From the NCBI GenBank assembly GCA_002435785.1, contig DIUC01000054.1:50623-114622 (forward strand): a stretch of DNA of 64,000 bases. Reading direction: 5' to 3'. The stretch's first letter is position 1. Each line of letters opens with the position of its first letter. The stretch is from Saprospiraceae bacterium UBA6168. GTDB taxonomy: Bacteria; Bacteroidota; Bacteroidia; Chitinophagales; Saprospiraceae. Shown piece after piece: positions 8,597 through 17,204 of this stretch. The notes under the pieces were generated by a model that was not told the DNA's origin, searched no databases, and was given only the letters and a program-made list of their open reading frames with translations. Position numbers and translations under genes: made by a program.

Positions 8597-9853
8597 CTAA
8601 ATCCCTCTCCGCTTCACCTCCTTCATCACCAAAGTCAGTTCCCGGCTCAGGTCGCCGGTCATGGAAGTGTTTTCTTGCGTCCGTCGGATAAGGTAGGGAA
8701 TCACTTCTTTCACCTGCCCATAGACCATGTACTTGGCCACGTTGTAGCCCGCCTTTGCGAGGTTGAAAGTTATGTTGTCGCTCATGCCGTAGAGTTGGCA
8801 GAACTGGAGGTGTGGGTGGTTTTTTGGCAGGTTTTTCTGTGAAATTAACGCTGCCATTTTTAGGTTGCTATCAGCGTTGTGCGAAGCGTTGCAGACGGCG
8901 ATGCTTTCGTGGTTTTCGATGCAGAATTGGATGCCCAGGTTGTAATCGTGGTCCGTGGCGTCTTTGTTCGGCTGGATGGGGGAGGGGTAGCCCATTTCGG
9001 TGGCACGTTTGCGCTCCTTCTCCATGTAGGCACCTCTCACGAGCTTTGCGCCGAGCAGGTAGCCGTGGGTTTTGGCGAGGTCAAACGACTCGGCGATATA
9101 CGCAAGCCGGTCTGTTCTGTACATCTGAAAGGTGTTGAAGACCACCACTTTTTCCTTGTTGTAGCGCTTCATCATGCGGTTGGCCAGCAGGTCAATGGCT
9201 GGCTGAATCCAGGTTTCCTCGGCGTCAATGAACACAGACATGCCCTGTTGCGCAGCGTGGTGGCAAATGGCGTCCACCCGTTTTAGCACGTTTTTGAATT
9301 CGCCCCGCTCCTCGGTGGTGAGCGTTGCGTCAGTTTTGCTGACTTTTTCCAGCAATTCGAAGCGGGCAAGGCCGGTGATTTTCGAGCTGATAACGGGCAC
9401 GGAGGGCAGGGTCGAACCAAAATCAATGGCCCGCAGGTTTTCGTTCATCGTGCGGTTGAAGTCGTCTTCTGATTCCTTGGCCTCTGCGCCATAGTCCAGC
9501 ACAGAGTCTACGTTCAGCTCGTGCAGGTGCTCGATGGCTGGCTGTGATTCGAGCAGGGTAGTGCCTCCGCAAAATTGTTTGAAAATGGTGGCCTTGACGG
9601 CTGACTCAAAAAACGGCAACGGGATTTTGGTGCCCAACATCCCCAGTTTGGAGCCGATGCTGACCAAATGTCGGTTGTTCATCAGCTTGAAGAGCCACTC
9701 GGTGCGCTTCAGCTCGTCATTGTCTTTCCCCGCAAAGGCGATTTGAGTATTGGAAAAATCAAGGGCAGGTCCACCGTTGGGTGAGCCATTGTAGGCTTTG
9801 GCAATTTTCTCAAGTTGCGAAAGGGATATGACTGGTTTTCCCTCTTTTTTCAT
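8597..9853 (-). CDS. Proline dehydrogenase (stand-alone ProDH)
   Basis: FAD enzyme oxidising L-proline to delta-1-pyrroline-5-carboxylate and passing electrons to quinone (EC 1.5.5.2). At 418 residues it is the stand-alone ProDH form, without the P5C dehydrogenase domain of PutA. Signatures of the (beta/alpha)8 barrel are seen in order: VFIDAEETWIQPAIDLLANR, the FNTFQMYR strand, KLVRGAYMEKERKRA, and the C-terminal IPYLIRRTQENTSM that carries the substrate-binding Arg pair. No signal peptide; it should sit on the inner face of the cytoplasmic membrane. A palindromic repeat separates it from the upstream DUF2723 gene, so co-transcription is uncertain. Confidence 0.95.
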   Translation of the reverse strand: MKKEGKPVISLSQLEKIAKAYNGSPNGGPALDFSNTQIAFAGKDNDELKRTEWLFKLMNNRHLVSIGSKLGMLGTKIPLPFFESAVKATIFKQFCGGTTLLESQPAIEHLHELNVDSVLDYGAEAKESEDDFNRTMNENLRAIDFGSTLPSVPVISSKITGLARFELLEKVSKTDATLTTEERGEFKNVLKRVDAICHHAAQQGMSVFIDAEETWIQPAIDLLANRMMKRYNKEKVVVFNTFQMYRTDRLAYIAESFDLAKTHGYLLGAKLVRGAYMEKERKRATEMGYPSPIQPNKDATDHDYNLGIQFCIENHESIAVCNASHNADSNLKMAALISQKNLPKNHPHLQFCQLYGMSDNITFNLAKAGYNVAKYMVYGQVKEVIPYLIRRTQENTSMTGDLSRELTLVMKEVKRRGI

Positions 9854-9864
9854 GGTTGGTAAGG

Positions 9865-9943
9865 AGGGTTTGAGGGCTTGAGAGGTTGAGGGGTTTGAGG
9901 TGTGCCCCCTCTCAAACCCTCAACCTCTCAAACCCTCAAATCC
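9865..9943. repeat. Inverted word repeat between DUF2723 and ProDH genes
   Basis: Arms about 9865-9900 and 9909-9943 are near-complementary and each is a degenerate run of the word TTTGAGAGGTTGAGGG. It fills the gap between the DUF2723 stop and the proline dehydrogenase start and could form a hairpin of more than 30 bp. Same style as the other junction palindromes. Confidence 0.8.
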
Positions 9944-12900
9944 TTATTTAAACGGTTCAAACATTGTGTCCAACTCCTTTTTGAACTCTTCGTCTTTTTG
10001 GCTTTCAACGGACCTCGTAAGCATTTCCTTCACGTTCATGTACAACTGCAAATCTTGCTCAAAAGTACCATCTTTTCCAATGAGATTTGGGTCAAGGCCA
10101 TTGAGAAAAGTCAGTTGCTGCTTGGCTTCCTCGGCGAGGGTCTTCAAATGTGGCTTGGCCTTCTCGTAACCGCCCGCTTGAATCATAATGTTCAACATCT
10201 GCATCGTGTTCCAGTCATAAGGGAAGTTGTAATGCGGGAACGATTGCAGGTATTTTTCGATGAGGTTGACAGCCTTTTCCTTCTCGCCCTTGTCGGAAAG
10301 CCTCCTGGCACCACGCAGCATCACCACCCGGATGCTCTGGATGCTGGGGCCGTAGCTGCGGTCAATGAAGGTCGGGTGCGTGTCGAAGTTGCCCCACCTG
10401 TACTTGTTCATGATATTGTCGTACAGCAGGTCGGTGTTCACCCGGCCATAGCCATAGACGTAAAGGCCCTGCTCGCTCTGCGACTTGATGGGCGTGATGC
10501 GAAGGCCAAGGCCCTCCAATTGCATATAGTCTTCGAGGCCCAACATCTTGTCCGGACGGCAGGTCACAGCGAAGTAAACCGGGCGGTCGTTGATGTTGGA
10601 AGCGATGACGTCGAGGATGGCCAGCTCGTCCTTGGTCAGGTAGGAGAGGTCGGCGTTGCCGGTTTTGTGGAACGGCATTTTCAGCGGAATCTTTTCTGTT
10701 AGCACCAAGCTGTCGCCGGGGTTTATGCCGAAGACCTCGCTTGCCTTGGAGAGGTCAATGGGCATGTAGATATTTCCCGAAGGGAAAACAGCGTCAATCC
10801 GGTTGTTCTTTGATGTTTTGTCCACGCCCGTCAGCTCCAGCGCTTTGGTGGCGGGCATTTCGCCCTGGTCTTGGTTGGCGAGGTAATAGACGGCGTTGCG
10901 CTTTTTGCCACGGTAGGCATCGGCGGGTATGGTCAGTTTTATTGGCGGCGAGTCGTTGATTTTACGGCGCAGGAGGTTGATGTACCAGTCCACCTGAATG
11001 AGGGAGAGGTTCACCACCCGCACGTCCCGCCGTATGCCTTCCACCTCTTGGGCGTACCAGAGAGGGTAGGTATCGTTGTCACCGTAGGTGAAAATGATGG
11101 CGTTGGGTTGGGTGCTATTGAGGAAGTTGGAGGCGTAGTCACGGGAGGCGTAATGCCCGGCACGGCTGTGGTCGTCCCAGTTTTGGCTGCCCATGAGGTA
11201 GGGTGCGGAGAGTGCCAGCACCGAGGCAATTCCTGCGGCACCTATGCCGCCGATTTTGTCCTTGAGGAAATTGTAAATCGCCAACACGCCCATGCCTATC
11301 CAGATGCAGAAGGTGAAGAACGACCCCACCAACACGTAGTCCCGCTCCCTTGGCTCATTGGGCGGCTGGTTGGAATAAATAATGATGCCGAGGCCCGTGA
11401 TGAGGAACATGGCCATGATGGCTGTGGCATCGTCCGGTTTTTTGAAAAAATGGAATGCCAGACCCAGCAGGCCGAACAGCAATGGCAAGAAAAAATAGTG
11501 GTTCCTGGACATGTCGTTCTTCATCGAATCGGGCATGTTGCGGGTCTTGTACAGCCGCATTTCATCAATGAACTTGACGCCACTCTCCCAGTTGCCGCTC
11601 TTTTTGTCCCAAGAGTAGTAGCCCTGTTCGCCGTTCTGGCGGCCAATGAAGTTCCAGGCGAAGTAGCGCCAGTACATCCAGCCGAACTGGTAGCGGAACA
11701 GGTAGGTCATGTTGTCGGAGAAAGTGATTTGCCCCGTGGGCTTGTCCACCCATGCACGGTACTTTTCGGGGCGGTTCTGCGAGTCGTCGCCCATGCGGGG
11801 GAACAGGTGCTTGTCCTCCGGTTTGAATTTATAGGATACTTTTTCATCGGTGATTTCGTAACTGTGGACTTCCTTGCCGTCCACCATTTTCACCACTTGG
11901 CCGTAGCGAGGGGTGATTTCGTTGTCAATTGGGCTTGCTTCGAAGTCGGTGCCGAAAAGCAGCGGGCGCTCGCCGTATTGCTCACGGTTCACGTAGGAAA
12001 GCAGGCGGATGGGGTCGCTCGGCTTGTTCATGTTGATGGGCGGGTCCACGCTGGCACGAACCAGCACCACGCCGATGGTGGAGAAGCCCACCACCGCCAT
12101 CAGTGCGCTGAACATCAGCACTTGCATCAGGTGACGGTCCGCATTGCGAAGCCCAAAGTAGAAAATGAGTGCAGCCACCGGGGAAACTAAGAGGTTCAGC
12201 CAGCCGAAAGCGAAGAAGCCGTAAATCACGGAGAGGCTGGACACCAAAATCAAGTCTAATTTTCCCTTGCCAGCGGCGTAGCGCATTCCGAAGAAGAAAA
12301 TCGCTATCAGCACCAGGGCCGTGGGCACCAGGCCAGAATTGAACGGCATACCAAAGCCATTGACCATCTGGAGTTCCATCCAGCTCCACATGTTGGCTAC
12401 GCCCGTGATGACCAATTTTTGGATGGCGGCAATGACCAAGAAGCCCATTGCGAAAGCCCCCAGCGCCCCGATGTACTTGTCCTCGCCCTTCCAGGGCAGG
12501 TATATGGCCAGCGCCAGCATGAGGATGGAGCCAAGTCCCTTCATCAGGATGCCGGAAGCGCCGGAGGCCACCACGACCAATGCCACCAGCAACCCCACTG
12601 CCAGCAACGCCCGAAGGGCCAGGTAGCTGAACTTGCTGAGTTGAATGTCTTTTTTGAAATAGTACAGCATGGCCAACGCCGGGAAGGTGAGCAAGCTCAG
12701 CAAGTGCACGCCAATTGACAGTGCGGCAGCGTAAACGGTGAACACCAGCCAGCGGTCATGACGAGGCTCGTCCGGTAGGTTGTACCACTTCACCATTCCC
12801 CAAACCGTCAGGCACGTGAAGAAGGTGGACATGGCGTAAACCTCGCCTTCCACCGCCGAAAACCAAACGGATGAGGTGAAGGTCATGGCCAAACCAGCCA

Positions 12901-13297
12901 CGAGGCCAGCACCGGCGAGGGCGAAATTCTGGCCGCCATCTGTTTCGCCATCACGTCCCACGAGCGACAATTTGCCCAAGATGATGGTCGTCCAAGCCAA
13001 GAACATGGCCCCGAAAGCCGTGCAGATACCAGACATGAAGTTGACGGCAAAGGCGATGTTTTCCGGGTGCGCTTTCGTGTCGCTGAACGTCTCAGCCACC
13101 CAGATGAAAAGTCGGCCAATGAGCAGGAACAAAGGTGCTCCCGGAGGGTGGACGACCTCCTGCTTATAGGCACCGAGGATAAACTCCCCACAGTCCCAAA
13201 GACTGCCAGTGGGTTCGGCGGTTTGGTAATAGACGACAGCGGCAATGGCAAAAACCAGCCAGCCTGTGATGTTACTTATTGTCCTGAAGGAATTCAT
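9944..13297 (-). CDS. DUF2723 (O-mannosyltransferase-like) membrane protein
   Basis: Polytopic inner-membrane protein of 1117 residues. The N-terminal DUF2723 domain (about residues 10-190) shows SLWDCGEFILGAYKQEVVHP, with the acidic residue and HPPGAP loop typical of GT-C-type glycosyltransferases related to protein O-mannosyltransferases. Many hydrophobic segments follow to about residue 690. The C-terminal 400 residues are soluble and contain TYGDNDTYPLW near residue 738, then IRRDVRVVNLSL. The family is common and conserved in Bacteroidota and presumably transfers a sugar from a lipid donor outside the cytoplasm; donor and acceptor are not known from sequence. The secreted protein at 15033-16967 shares the C-terminal domain. 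Confidence 0.88.
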   Translation of the reverse strand: MNSFRTISNITGWLVFAIAAVVYYQTAEPTGSLWDCGEFILGAYKQEVVHPPGAPLFLLIGRLFIWVAETFSDTKAHPENIAFAVNFMSGICTAFGAMFLAWTTIILGKLSLVGRDGETDGGQNFALAGAGLVAGLAMTFTSSVWFSAVEGEVYAMSTFFTCLTVWGMVKWYNLPDEPRHDRWLVFTVYAAALSIGVHLLSLLTFPALAMLYYFKKDIQLSKFSYLALRALLAVGLLVALVVVASGASGILMKGLGSILMLALAIYLPWKGEDKYIGALGAFAMGFLVIAAIQKLVITGVANMWSWMELQMVNGFGMPFNSGLVPTALVLIAIFFFGMRYAAGKGKLDLILVSSLSVIYGFFAFGWLNLLVSPVAALIFYFGLRNADRHLMQVLMFSALMAVVGFSTIGVVLVRASVDPPINMNKPSDPIRLLSYVNREQYGERPLLFGTDFEASPIDNEITPRYGQVVKMVDGKEVHSYEITDEKVSYKFKPEDKHLFPRMGDDSQNRPEKYRAWVDKPTGQITFSDNMTYLFRYQFGWMYWRYFAWNFIGRQNGEQGYYSWDKKSGNWESGVKFIDEMRLYKTRNMPDSMKNDMSRNHYFFLPLLFGLLGLAFHFFKKPDDATAIMAMFLITGLGIIIYSNQPPNEPRERDYVLVGSFFTFCIWIGMGVLAIYNFLKDKIGGIGAAGIASVLALSAPYLMGSQNWDDHSRAGHYASRDYASNFLNSTQPNAIIFTYGDNDTYPLWYAQEVEGIRRDVRVVNLSLIQVDWYINLLRRKINDSPPIKLTIPADAYRGKKRNAVYYLANQDQGEMPATKALELTGVDKTSKNNRIDAVFPSGNIYMPIDLSKASEVFGINPGDSLVLTEKIPLKMPFHKTGNADLSYLTKDELAILDVIASNINDRPVYFAVTCRPDKMLGLEDYMQLEGLGLRITPIKSQSEQGLYVYGYGRVNTDLLYDNIMNKYRWGNFDTHPTFIDRSYGPSIQSIRVVMLRGARRLSDKGEKEKAVNLIEKYLQSFPHYNFPYDWNTMQMLNIMIQAGGYEKAKPHLKTLAEEAKQQLTFLNGLDPNLIGKDGTFEQDLQLYMNVKEMLTRSVESQKDEEFKKELDTMFEPFK

Positions 13298-13603
13298 GTA
13301 GGTGAAAATGGTTGGATATTTAAACTTGTGCCACCTGATTTTGAATGGGCAAACTATTGATTATCAAGGCAATATTGAGAAATGCACAAATATTGACAAG
13401 CAAATGCAGGTAGCGCTTCCAAAAAGCTGCGCAAATGTATAAAATTTAGTTTGACAGTTCGCATTGGGCAGTTGGCAGTTCGCCAGTTGGCAGTTGGCAG
13501 TCAGTTCAGCAGTTATTTAGACTGTGCCGAAGCGAACTGCAAGCGACTAATTGACTGATAGACTGCACACTGACTGCCAACTGCCAACTGTCGAACTGCC
13601 AAC
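13298..13603. other. Intergenic region holding a long inverted word repeat
   Basis: A 306-base gap without a gene. Its right half is the inverted repeat described at 13468-13605; the left half (13298-13450) is AT-rich and should hold the promoter of the DUF2723 gene, but I could not identify a convincing TAnnTTTG box there. Confidence 0.5.
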
Positions 13604-13605
13604 TC
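13468..13605. repeat. Long inverted word repeat at the 3' end of the anti-sigma gene
   Basis: Arms 13468-13505 and 13569-13605 are almost perfect inverted copies of about 37 bases, each made of the word CAGTTGGCAGTT. The right arm overlaps the last codon and stop of the minus-strand gene ending at 13604, so the repeat has invaded the gene end. It can form a strong hairpin and may end transcription of the sigma/anti-sigma pair. Confidence 0.85.
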
Positions 13606-14266
13606 AATAAACCTCCCCAAGGAACTGCCAAAGCTCCGGCATCTCGTTGGCGGACCTGCCGCTGGGCTGTTGGATGGTGAACTGAAAGCTGGGGAGGCTA
13701 TCGGGCAGGTCAAGGAATCGGCTTTGAAAACGGGAGGAAGAGTCAGCTATGGCCTCAACGGGAATGCCAGCCGATGTTGCTTTTTTGACGGTCTTGGGCT
13801 TCACGTTGACCCGGTGTTCCGGAATTTTAAAGGAAGTGTCAACCACGGGCATCGCCACCTCTTTGAAAATGGTGTCCGTCGTGTTCACGTAAACCGTCTG
13901 CGTTTGGATGCTGACAGGAGCGTTGTTTTGGAAGGCAAAATGGGCAGTGAGCAACAAAGCAAACCCTGCTGCTACTTGCCAGAGCGGCAGCCTGTATTGC
14001 ACCAGCCGAACCAACAAGGCAGTAGGCCGCACGGGCTGGGCGGGCTGCCGCTGCCGCAATGCCAACATGACCCGTTCCCGGATGGCGGTGTCAGGTAGTG
14101 GCCCTTGCTGCATCGTTTTTTTGCTCCGCAAAATGAGCTGGTGCAGCCGCTCGTATTCATAACCTGGCATTTCCGATAGCACGGCCTCCCGCTCCGTTTG
14201 CGAAAGCAAATTGAAAGGCACTTCGGCCAATAGTCGCTCCAAGTCTATTTTTTCTAACCTTTTCAT
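13604..14266 (-). CDS. Putative membrane anti-sigma factor
   Basis: Protein of 220 residues directly downstream of an ECF sigma gene. Residues 1-90 are hydrophilic and helical, starting MKRLEKIDLERLLAEVPFN; one membrane helix follows near residues 95-112 (LWQVAAGFALLLTAHFAF); the rest is a periplasmic, low-complexity tail. This layout and position suit a transmembrane anti-sigma factor, although no standard anti-sigma domain is recognisable. Alternative in-frame starts at 14287 and 14317 exist; 14317 would sit inside the perfect hairpin 14296-14326, so 14266 is preferred. Confidence 0.6.
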   Translation of the reverse strand: MKRLEKIDLERLLAEVPFNLLSQTEREAVLSEMPGYEYERLHQLILRSKKTMQQGPLPDTAIRERVMLALRQRQPAQPVRPTALLVRLVQYRLPLWQVAAGFALLLTAHFAFQNNAPVSIQTQTVYVNTTDTIFKEVAMPVVDTSFKIPEHRVNVKPKTVKKATSAGIPVEAIADSSSRFQSRFLDLPDSLPSFQFTIQQPSGRSANEMPELWQFLGEVY

Positions 14267-14295
14267 TTTCAATAAGTTGAAGTTCATTCCAAGCC

Positions 14296-14326
14296 GCTTT
14301 TTCATTGCCCACGGCAATGAAAAAGC
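14296..14326. promoter_or_regulatory. Perfect hairpin between sigma and anti-sigma genes
   Basis: Perfect 14-bp stem GCTTTTTCATTGCC with a 3-base loop, between the ECF sigma stop (14330) and the anti-sigma start (14266). There is no T-tract after it on the transcribed strand, so it may be an mRNA-processing or translation-control hairpin tuning the ratio of the two proteins rather than a full terminator. Confidence 0.65.
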
Positions 14327-14329
14327 AGT

Positions 14330-14881
14330 TTATGCCAAAACACAGAGCGTTCCTGCGAAGGCACGTAGTTTGTTGCCCAGTTTTTTCAGCGTGTAAAACA
14401 TCCTCGACTTCACCGTTCCCTCTGGGCAGTCCAAGATTTCGGCGATTTCTTTTACGCTCAGTTCTTGCTGGTAGCGCAGCACAAAACACTGGCGTTGGGT
14501 CTCTTCCAGCTCGTCGAGCGCCAGATGAAGGTGTTGTTCAAATGCTTGACTGTCAAAGTCTTCTGAGAAGTTTTCCCCAAAAAAATCGCTTTCGTTCGAT
14601 GGTTCGATTTGGCGGGAAAGGCGGCGGTACTCGTTTTTCACCATGTTCCCGGCCACCGTGTAGAGCCATGTGGAGAATCGCCGTTCCGGGTCGAAATGCC
14701 CCGATTTCTCCACCACTTTCATGAACAAATCCTGCGTGAAATCGTCCGCCCGGTGCGAGTCCCGGCCCAGCGTCCGATAGAAATAACGGTGCATCCGCTT
14801 GCTGTACCGGTCGTACAGTTCCCCGAACGACGGCTCGCAGCCCTCGCTTGCCAGCCGCCGCATCAACTGCTCGTCCGGCAT
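14330..14881 (-). CDS. ECF-type RNA polymerase sigma factor
   Basis: Sigma-70 family factor of 183 residues with only regions 2 and 4. Region 2: FGELYDRYSKRMHRYFYRTL, DFTQDLFMKVVEK and RFSTWLYTVAGNMVKNEYRR. Region 4: RQCFVLRYQQELSVKEIAEI then CPEGTVKSRMFYTLKKL, the helix-turn-helix contacting the -35 element. The start 14881 (MPDEQLMRRLASEG) is chosen because the longer frame upstream runs through the GTTGAAATGG repeat tract. The putative anti-sigma follows 63 bases downstream, so this sigma is probably activated by an envelope signal. Confidence 0.92.
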   Translation of the reverse strand: MPDEQLMRRLASEGCEPSFGELYDRYSKRMHRYFYRTLGRDSHRADDFTQDLFMKVVEKSGHFDPERRFSTWLYTVAGNMVKNEYRRLSRQIEPSNESDFFGENFSEDFDSQAFEQHLHLALDELEETQRQCFVLRYQQELSVKEIAEILDCPEGTVKSRMFYTLKKLGNKLRAFAGTLCVLA

Positions 14882-14920
14882 GGATTGGTATGTGATTTCG
14901 TTTGGCAAAAAATTGGCGGA

Positions 14921-15030
14921 TTTGGTGAAGTGGTTGAAATGGGTTGAATTAGTTGAAATGAGTGAAGTGGGTTGAAATGGTTGAATTGGGTTGAACTGCC
15001 CCATTCCCCAATTCAACTAATTTCCTAATT
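14921..15030. repeat. Degenerate tandem word repeat upstream of the ECF sigma gene
   Basis: About eight degenerate copies of the 9-10 base word GTTGAAATGG run from about 14925 to 14997, followed by a short partly inverted stretch (CCCCAATTCAACTAATTT) reaching the 3' end of the upstream minus-strand gene. It occupies the promoter/leader region of the sigma gene. Confidence 0.75.
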
Positions 15031-15032
15031 TT

Positions 15033-16967
15033 CTAATTCCCCTCCAGAACCTCCATAAATACCCGAAATCCAATGAACGGTGCGGGCTTTGTGTAAGTAT
15101 TCCGATTGGCGATTTGGCCAAAAAACGGGGTTTCAAACCAACTGCCGCCCTTGCTCACGCCGGGTTGGTCAATCATTTCGGCCACGTTGCCGCTGGTGTT
15201 GTAAAGGCCGAGGTCGTTGGGGAAGTAGGAGTCGGCCTTTACGGAAAAGAAGCCGCCGTCGTCTGGTCTGTCCGTGTTGGCATTTGGGCAGTCCTTGCAG
15301 GGTGCTTCGCCCGAAACATCGTAGTTGGCCAGAAAACAACCTTTGTTGTTCCGAATAAAATAGCCTCCCCAAGGGTAAGGAACATCCTTTCTGCCCGCAC
15401 GGGCGGCCAGTTCCCATTCGGCCTCGGTGGGCAGTCGGAATCGCACTTTTCGGTGGGCCTTTTTCTTTTCTGTGCTGCTATTGTACACCTTAGTTATCCA
15501 ATCGCAATATTGCTGGGCGGCCTCGTGGCTGATGTTAACGACGGGTGCTGCGGGGTCATCTGGGTGGGCGTGCTTAAAGACCTCGCTGTCTGGCAGGTTT
15601 TTGTGTTTTTCGGGCAAGAAGCTGCGCCAATCTATGTGGAGCGACTTGCAGGTTTCCAGCAGGTCAAATGCCTTGTTTTTCACCAAATCCATCAAAAATG
15701 CCTCGTACTGCCCATTGGTCACTTCGGTGTCGAAGGCGTAGAGGTTGCCACTGATTTTCTTGAGGCCCTTGTCGAGGCTGCGCACGGAGATGGCAGAGGA
15801 AACGGCCGGGAGGTCTTGGGCATGGCTGGAAAGGTATGCCTCCAGTTCACCTTTCCGGCCTCCTTCCTTGGCCACCCGCCGCATGATAGGCTCCAAGTTG
15901 GCCGCCTTGTTTTTTTCACCGCTGGCCATGTAATGTTGGTGCAGCATGATGAAAGCGGGTAGGTACTGGAGGTTCATGCCCGCCAAAACGGAGGAGACGG
16001 AGTCGGGGCTGAAATCCACCCGCAGGTAGTCCAGCAGGAACTTGTTCTCAAAATTGTTTTTCAAGAATCCGAGGTTGTCGAAGGCCGTGGGTGCGTACCG
16101 AAACGCAAGCCCCGTCAGGTATAGGCTGTCGCCAAAGGCTTGCCGAACCTGTTCGGGCATGGTGTTGGCCACATAGACTGGCCGCTTCGCCCCGGTCATT
16201 ATTTCCTTAAAAATAAGCAGGAACGCCTCCTTTGAATCAAGGCAGTTCCGGATATCAATGGCCGGAATCCCCAGTCTTTTCAGGGCCTTGTCCCGGTACT
16301 CGTCCATCATTAAAAGGTTGATGTTCAGGACGTTAACATCTTTTCGTATGCCCTTGGCCGACTGCAAGACCCATAGCGGATAGGTGTCGTTGTCGCCGTG
16401 GGTGAGCAAAATGGCGTCGGGTTCCACGGAGGCGAGCAGGTTATAGTTCCAAGCCAGCAGCTCGGCTGGGAACTCGCCGGCTTCAAACAGTTTTTCGAGG
16501 TAAATAAGTGCTTGCGCTTGTTCGCCCCTCGTCTCGTGGTAGGTGACGAGGTCATGGTAGATTTCGGTTCGCTGTGGTGCGATTTCGTGCGCTTTCAGGA
16601 GGAATTGGAAGCGGCTTTCGTCCCAGGGGGCGTTTAGAAAACGAATGAACTGGTACTCGAACGTCTGGGTCAGTGCATCGGGAATTTGCCCGACGATGGC
16701 GGTCAAGTTGTAGGCCTGCCCGTCGCCCCGTGTCAGCATGTTGGCGTACCGGGCGGCCCGGAAGTAGTTGAGCCAGGCATCGGGGTTAAGGTTGTTCTTG
16801 GTGGTTTCGAGCTGCCAGAGGTTGGCCTGTTCGGCGTAGTACGCCACGGAGTAAGCCACTTTGGAAATGGGCAGGATGCGCTCGGGAAGTGCAGCGCCCT
16901 GCCGGGCGGCGAGGAGGCTTGGCGCAAAAAGCAGAAGGGCGAATAGAGCAGGAATAATCTTTTTCAT
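15033..16967 (-). CDS. Secreted protein: DUF2723-C-terminal-like domain plus FGE/SUMF1-like domain
   Basis: Exported protein of 644 residues with signal peptide MKKIIPALFALLLFAPSLLA. Residues about 20-175 are helical/TPR-like. Residues about 178-330 resemble the soluble C-terminus of the DUF2723 protein encoded at 9944-13297 (shared GDNDTYPLW near residue 190, then GIRKDVNVLNINLL and RPVYVANTMPE). Residues about 400-640 are a formylglycine-generating-enzyme-like (SUMF1) domain with RLPTEAEWELAARAG, GNVAEMI and SKGGSW. In Bacteroidota such domains occur in the GldJ/GldK gliding and T9SS lipoproteins and usually lack sulfatase-modifying activity. Likely an envelope structural or binding protein. 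Confidence 0.82.
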   Translation of the reverse strand: MKKIIPALFALLLFAPSLLAARQGAALPERILPISKVAYSVAYYAEQANLWQLETTKNNLNPDAWLNYFRAARYANMLTRGDGQAYNLTAIVGQIPDALTQTFEYQFIRFLNAPWDESRFQFLLKAHEIAPQRTEIYHDLVTYHETRGEQAQALIYLEKLFEAGEFPAELLAWNYNLLASVEPDAILLTHGDNDTYPLWVLQSAKGIRKDVNVLNINLLMMDEYRDKALKRLGIPAIDIRNCLDSKEAFLLIFKEIMTGAKRPVYVANTMPEQVRQAFGDSLYLTGLAFRYAPTAFDNLGFLKNNFENKFLLDYLRVDFSPDSVSSVLAGMNLQYLPAFIMLHQHYMASGEKNKAANLEPIMRRVAKEGGRKGELEAYLSSHAQDLPAVSSAISVRSLDKGLKKISGNLYAFDTEVTNGQYEAFLMDLVKNKAFDLLETCKSLHIDWRSFLPEKHKNLPDSEVFKHAHPDDPAAPVVNISHEAAQQYCDWITKVYNSSTEKKKAHRKVRFRLPTEAEWELAARAGRKDVPYPWGGYFIRNNKGCFLANYDVSGEAPCKDCPNANTDRPDDGGFFSVKADSYFPNDLGLYNTSGNVAEMIDQPGVSKGGSWFETPFFGQIANRNTYTKPAPFIGFRVFMEVLEGN

Positions 16968-17204
16968 AGGTGGTCATTTTAAAAAAGTACAGGGCATTGT
17001 ACACCCAAAATAGGATGGCGTTCAATGGAGCAAGCATTTTTTTTCAGGGTATCCTACAAATTACCATTTTCCCCTATGGCTTAGTATTTGATTCTTCGTG
17101 ATGTGCTGGAATAGAAGCTCACTCAGGGCGTCCACTTTGTGTTATTCCCAATTCTCAAAATCCGAAATAAGCATAAGCAACAAAAACTGCAAAAGAACCG
17201 CTTG

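Noticed and set aside
10871..12190. Long plus-strand open frame (439 codons) opposite the DUF2723 gene
   Set aside because: The His/Val-rich, low-complexity translation is typical of a shadow of a GC-rich membrane-protein gene; there is no domain or start signal.
14882..15016. N-terminal extension of the first ECF sigma factor
   Set aside because: Most of the extra 45 residues come from the GTTGAAATGG repeat tract; family members start near MPDEQLM.
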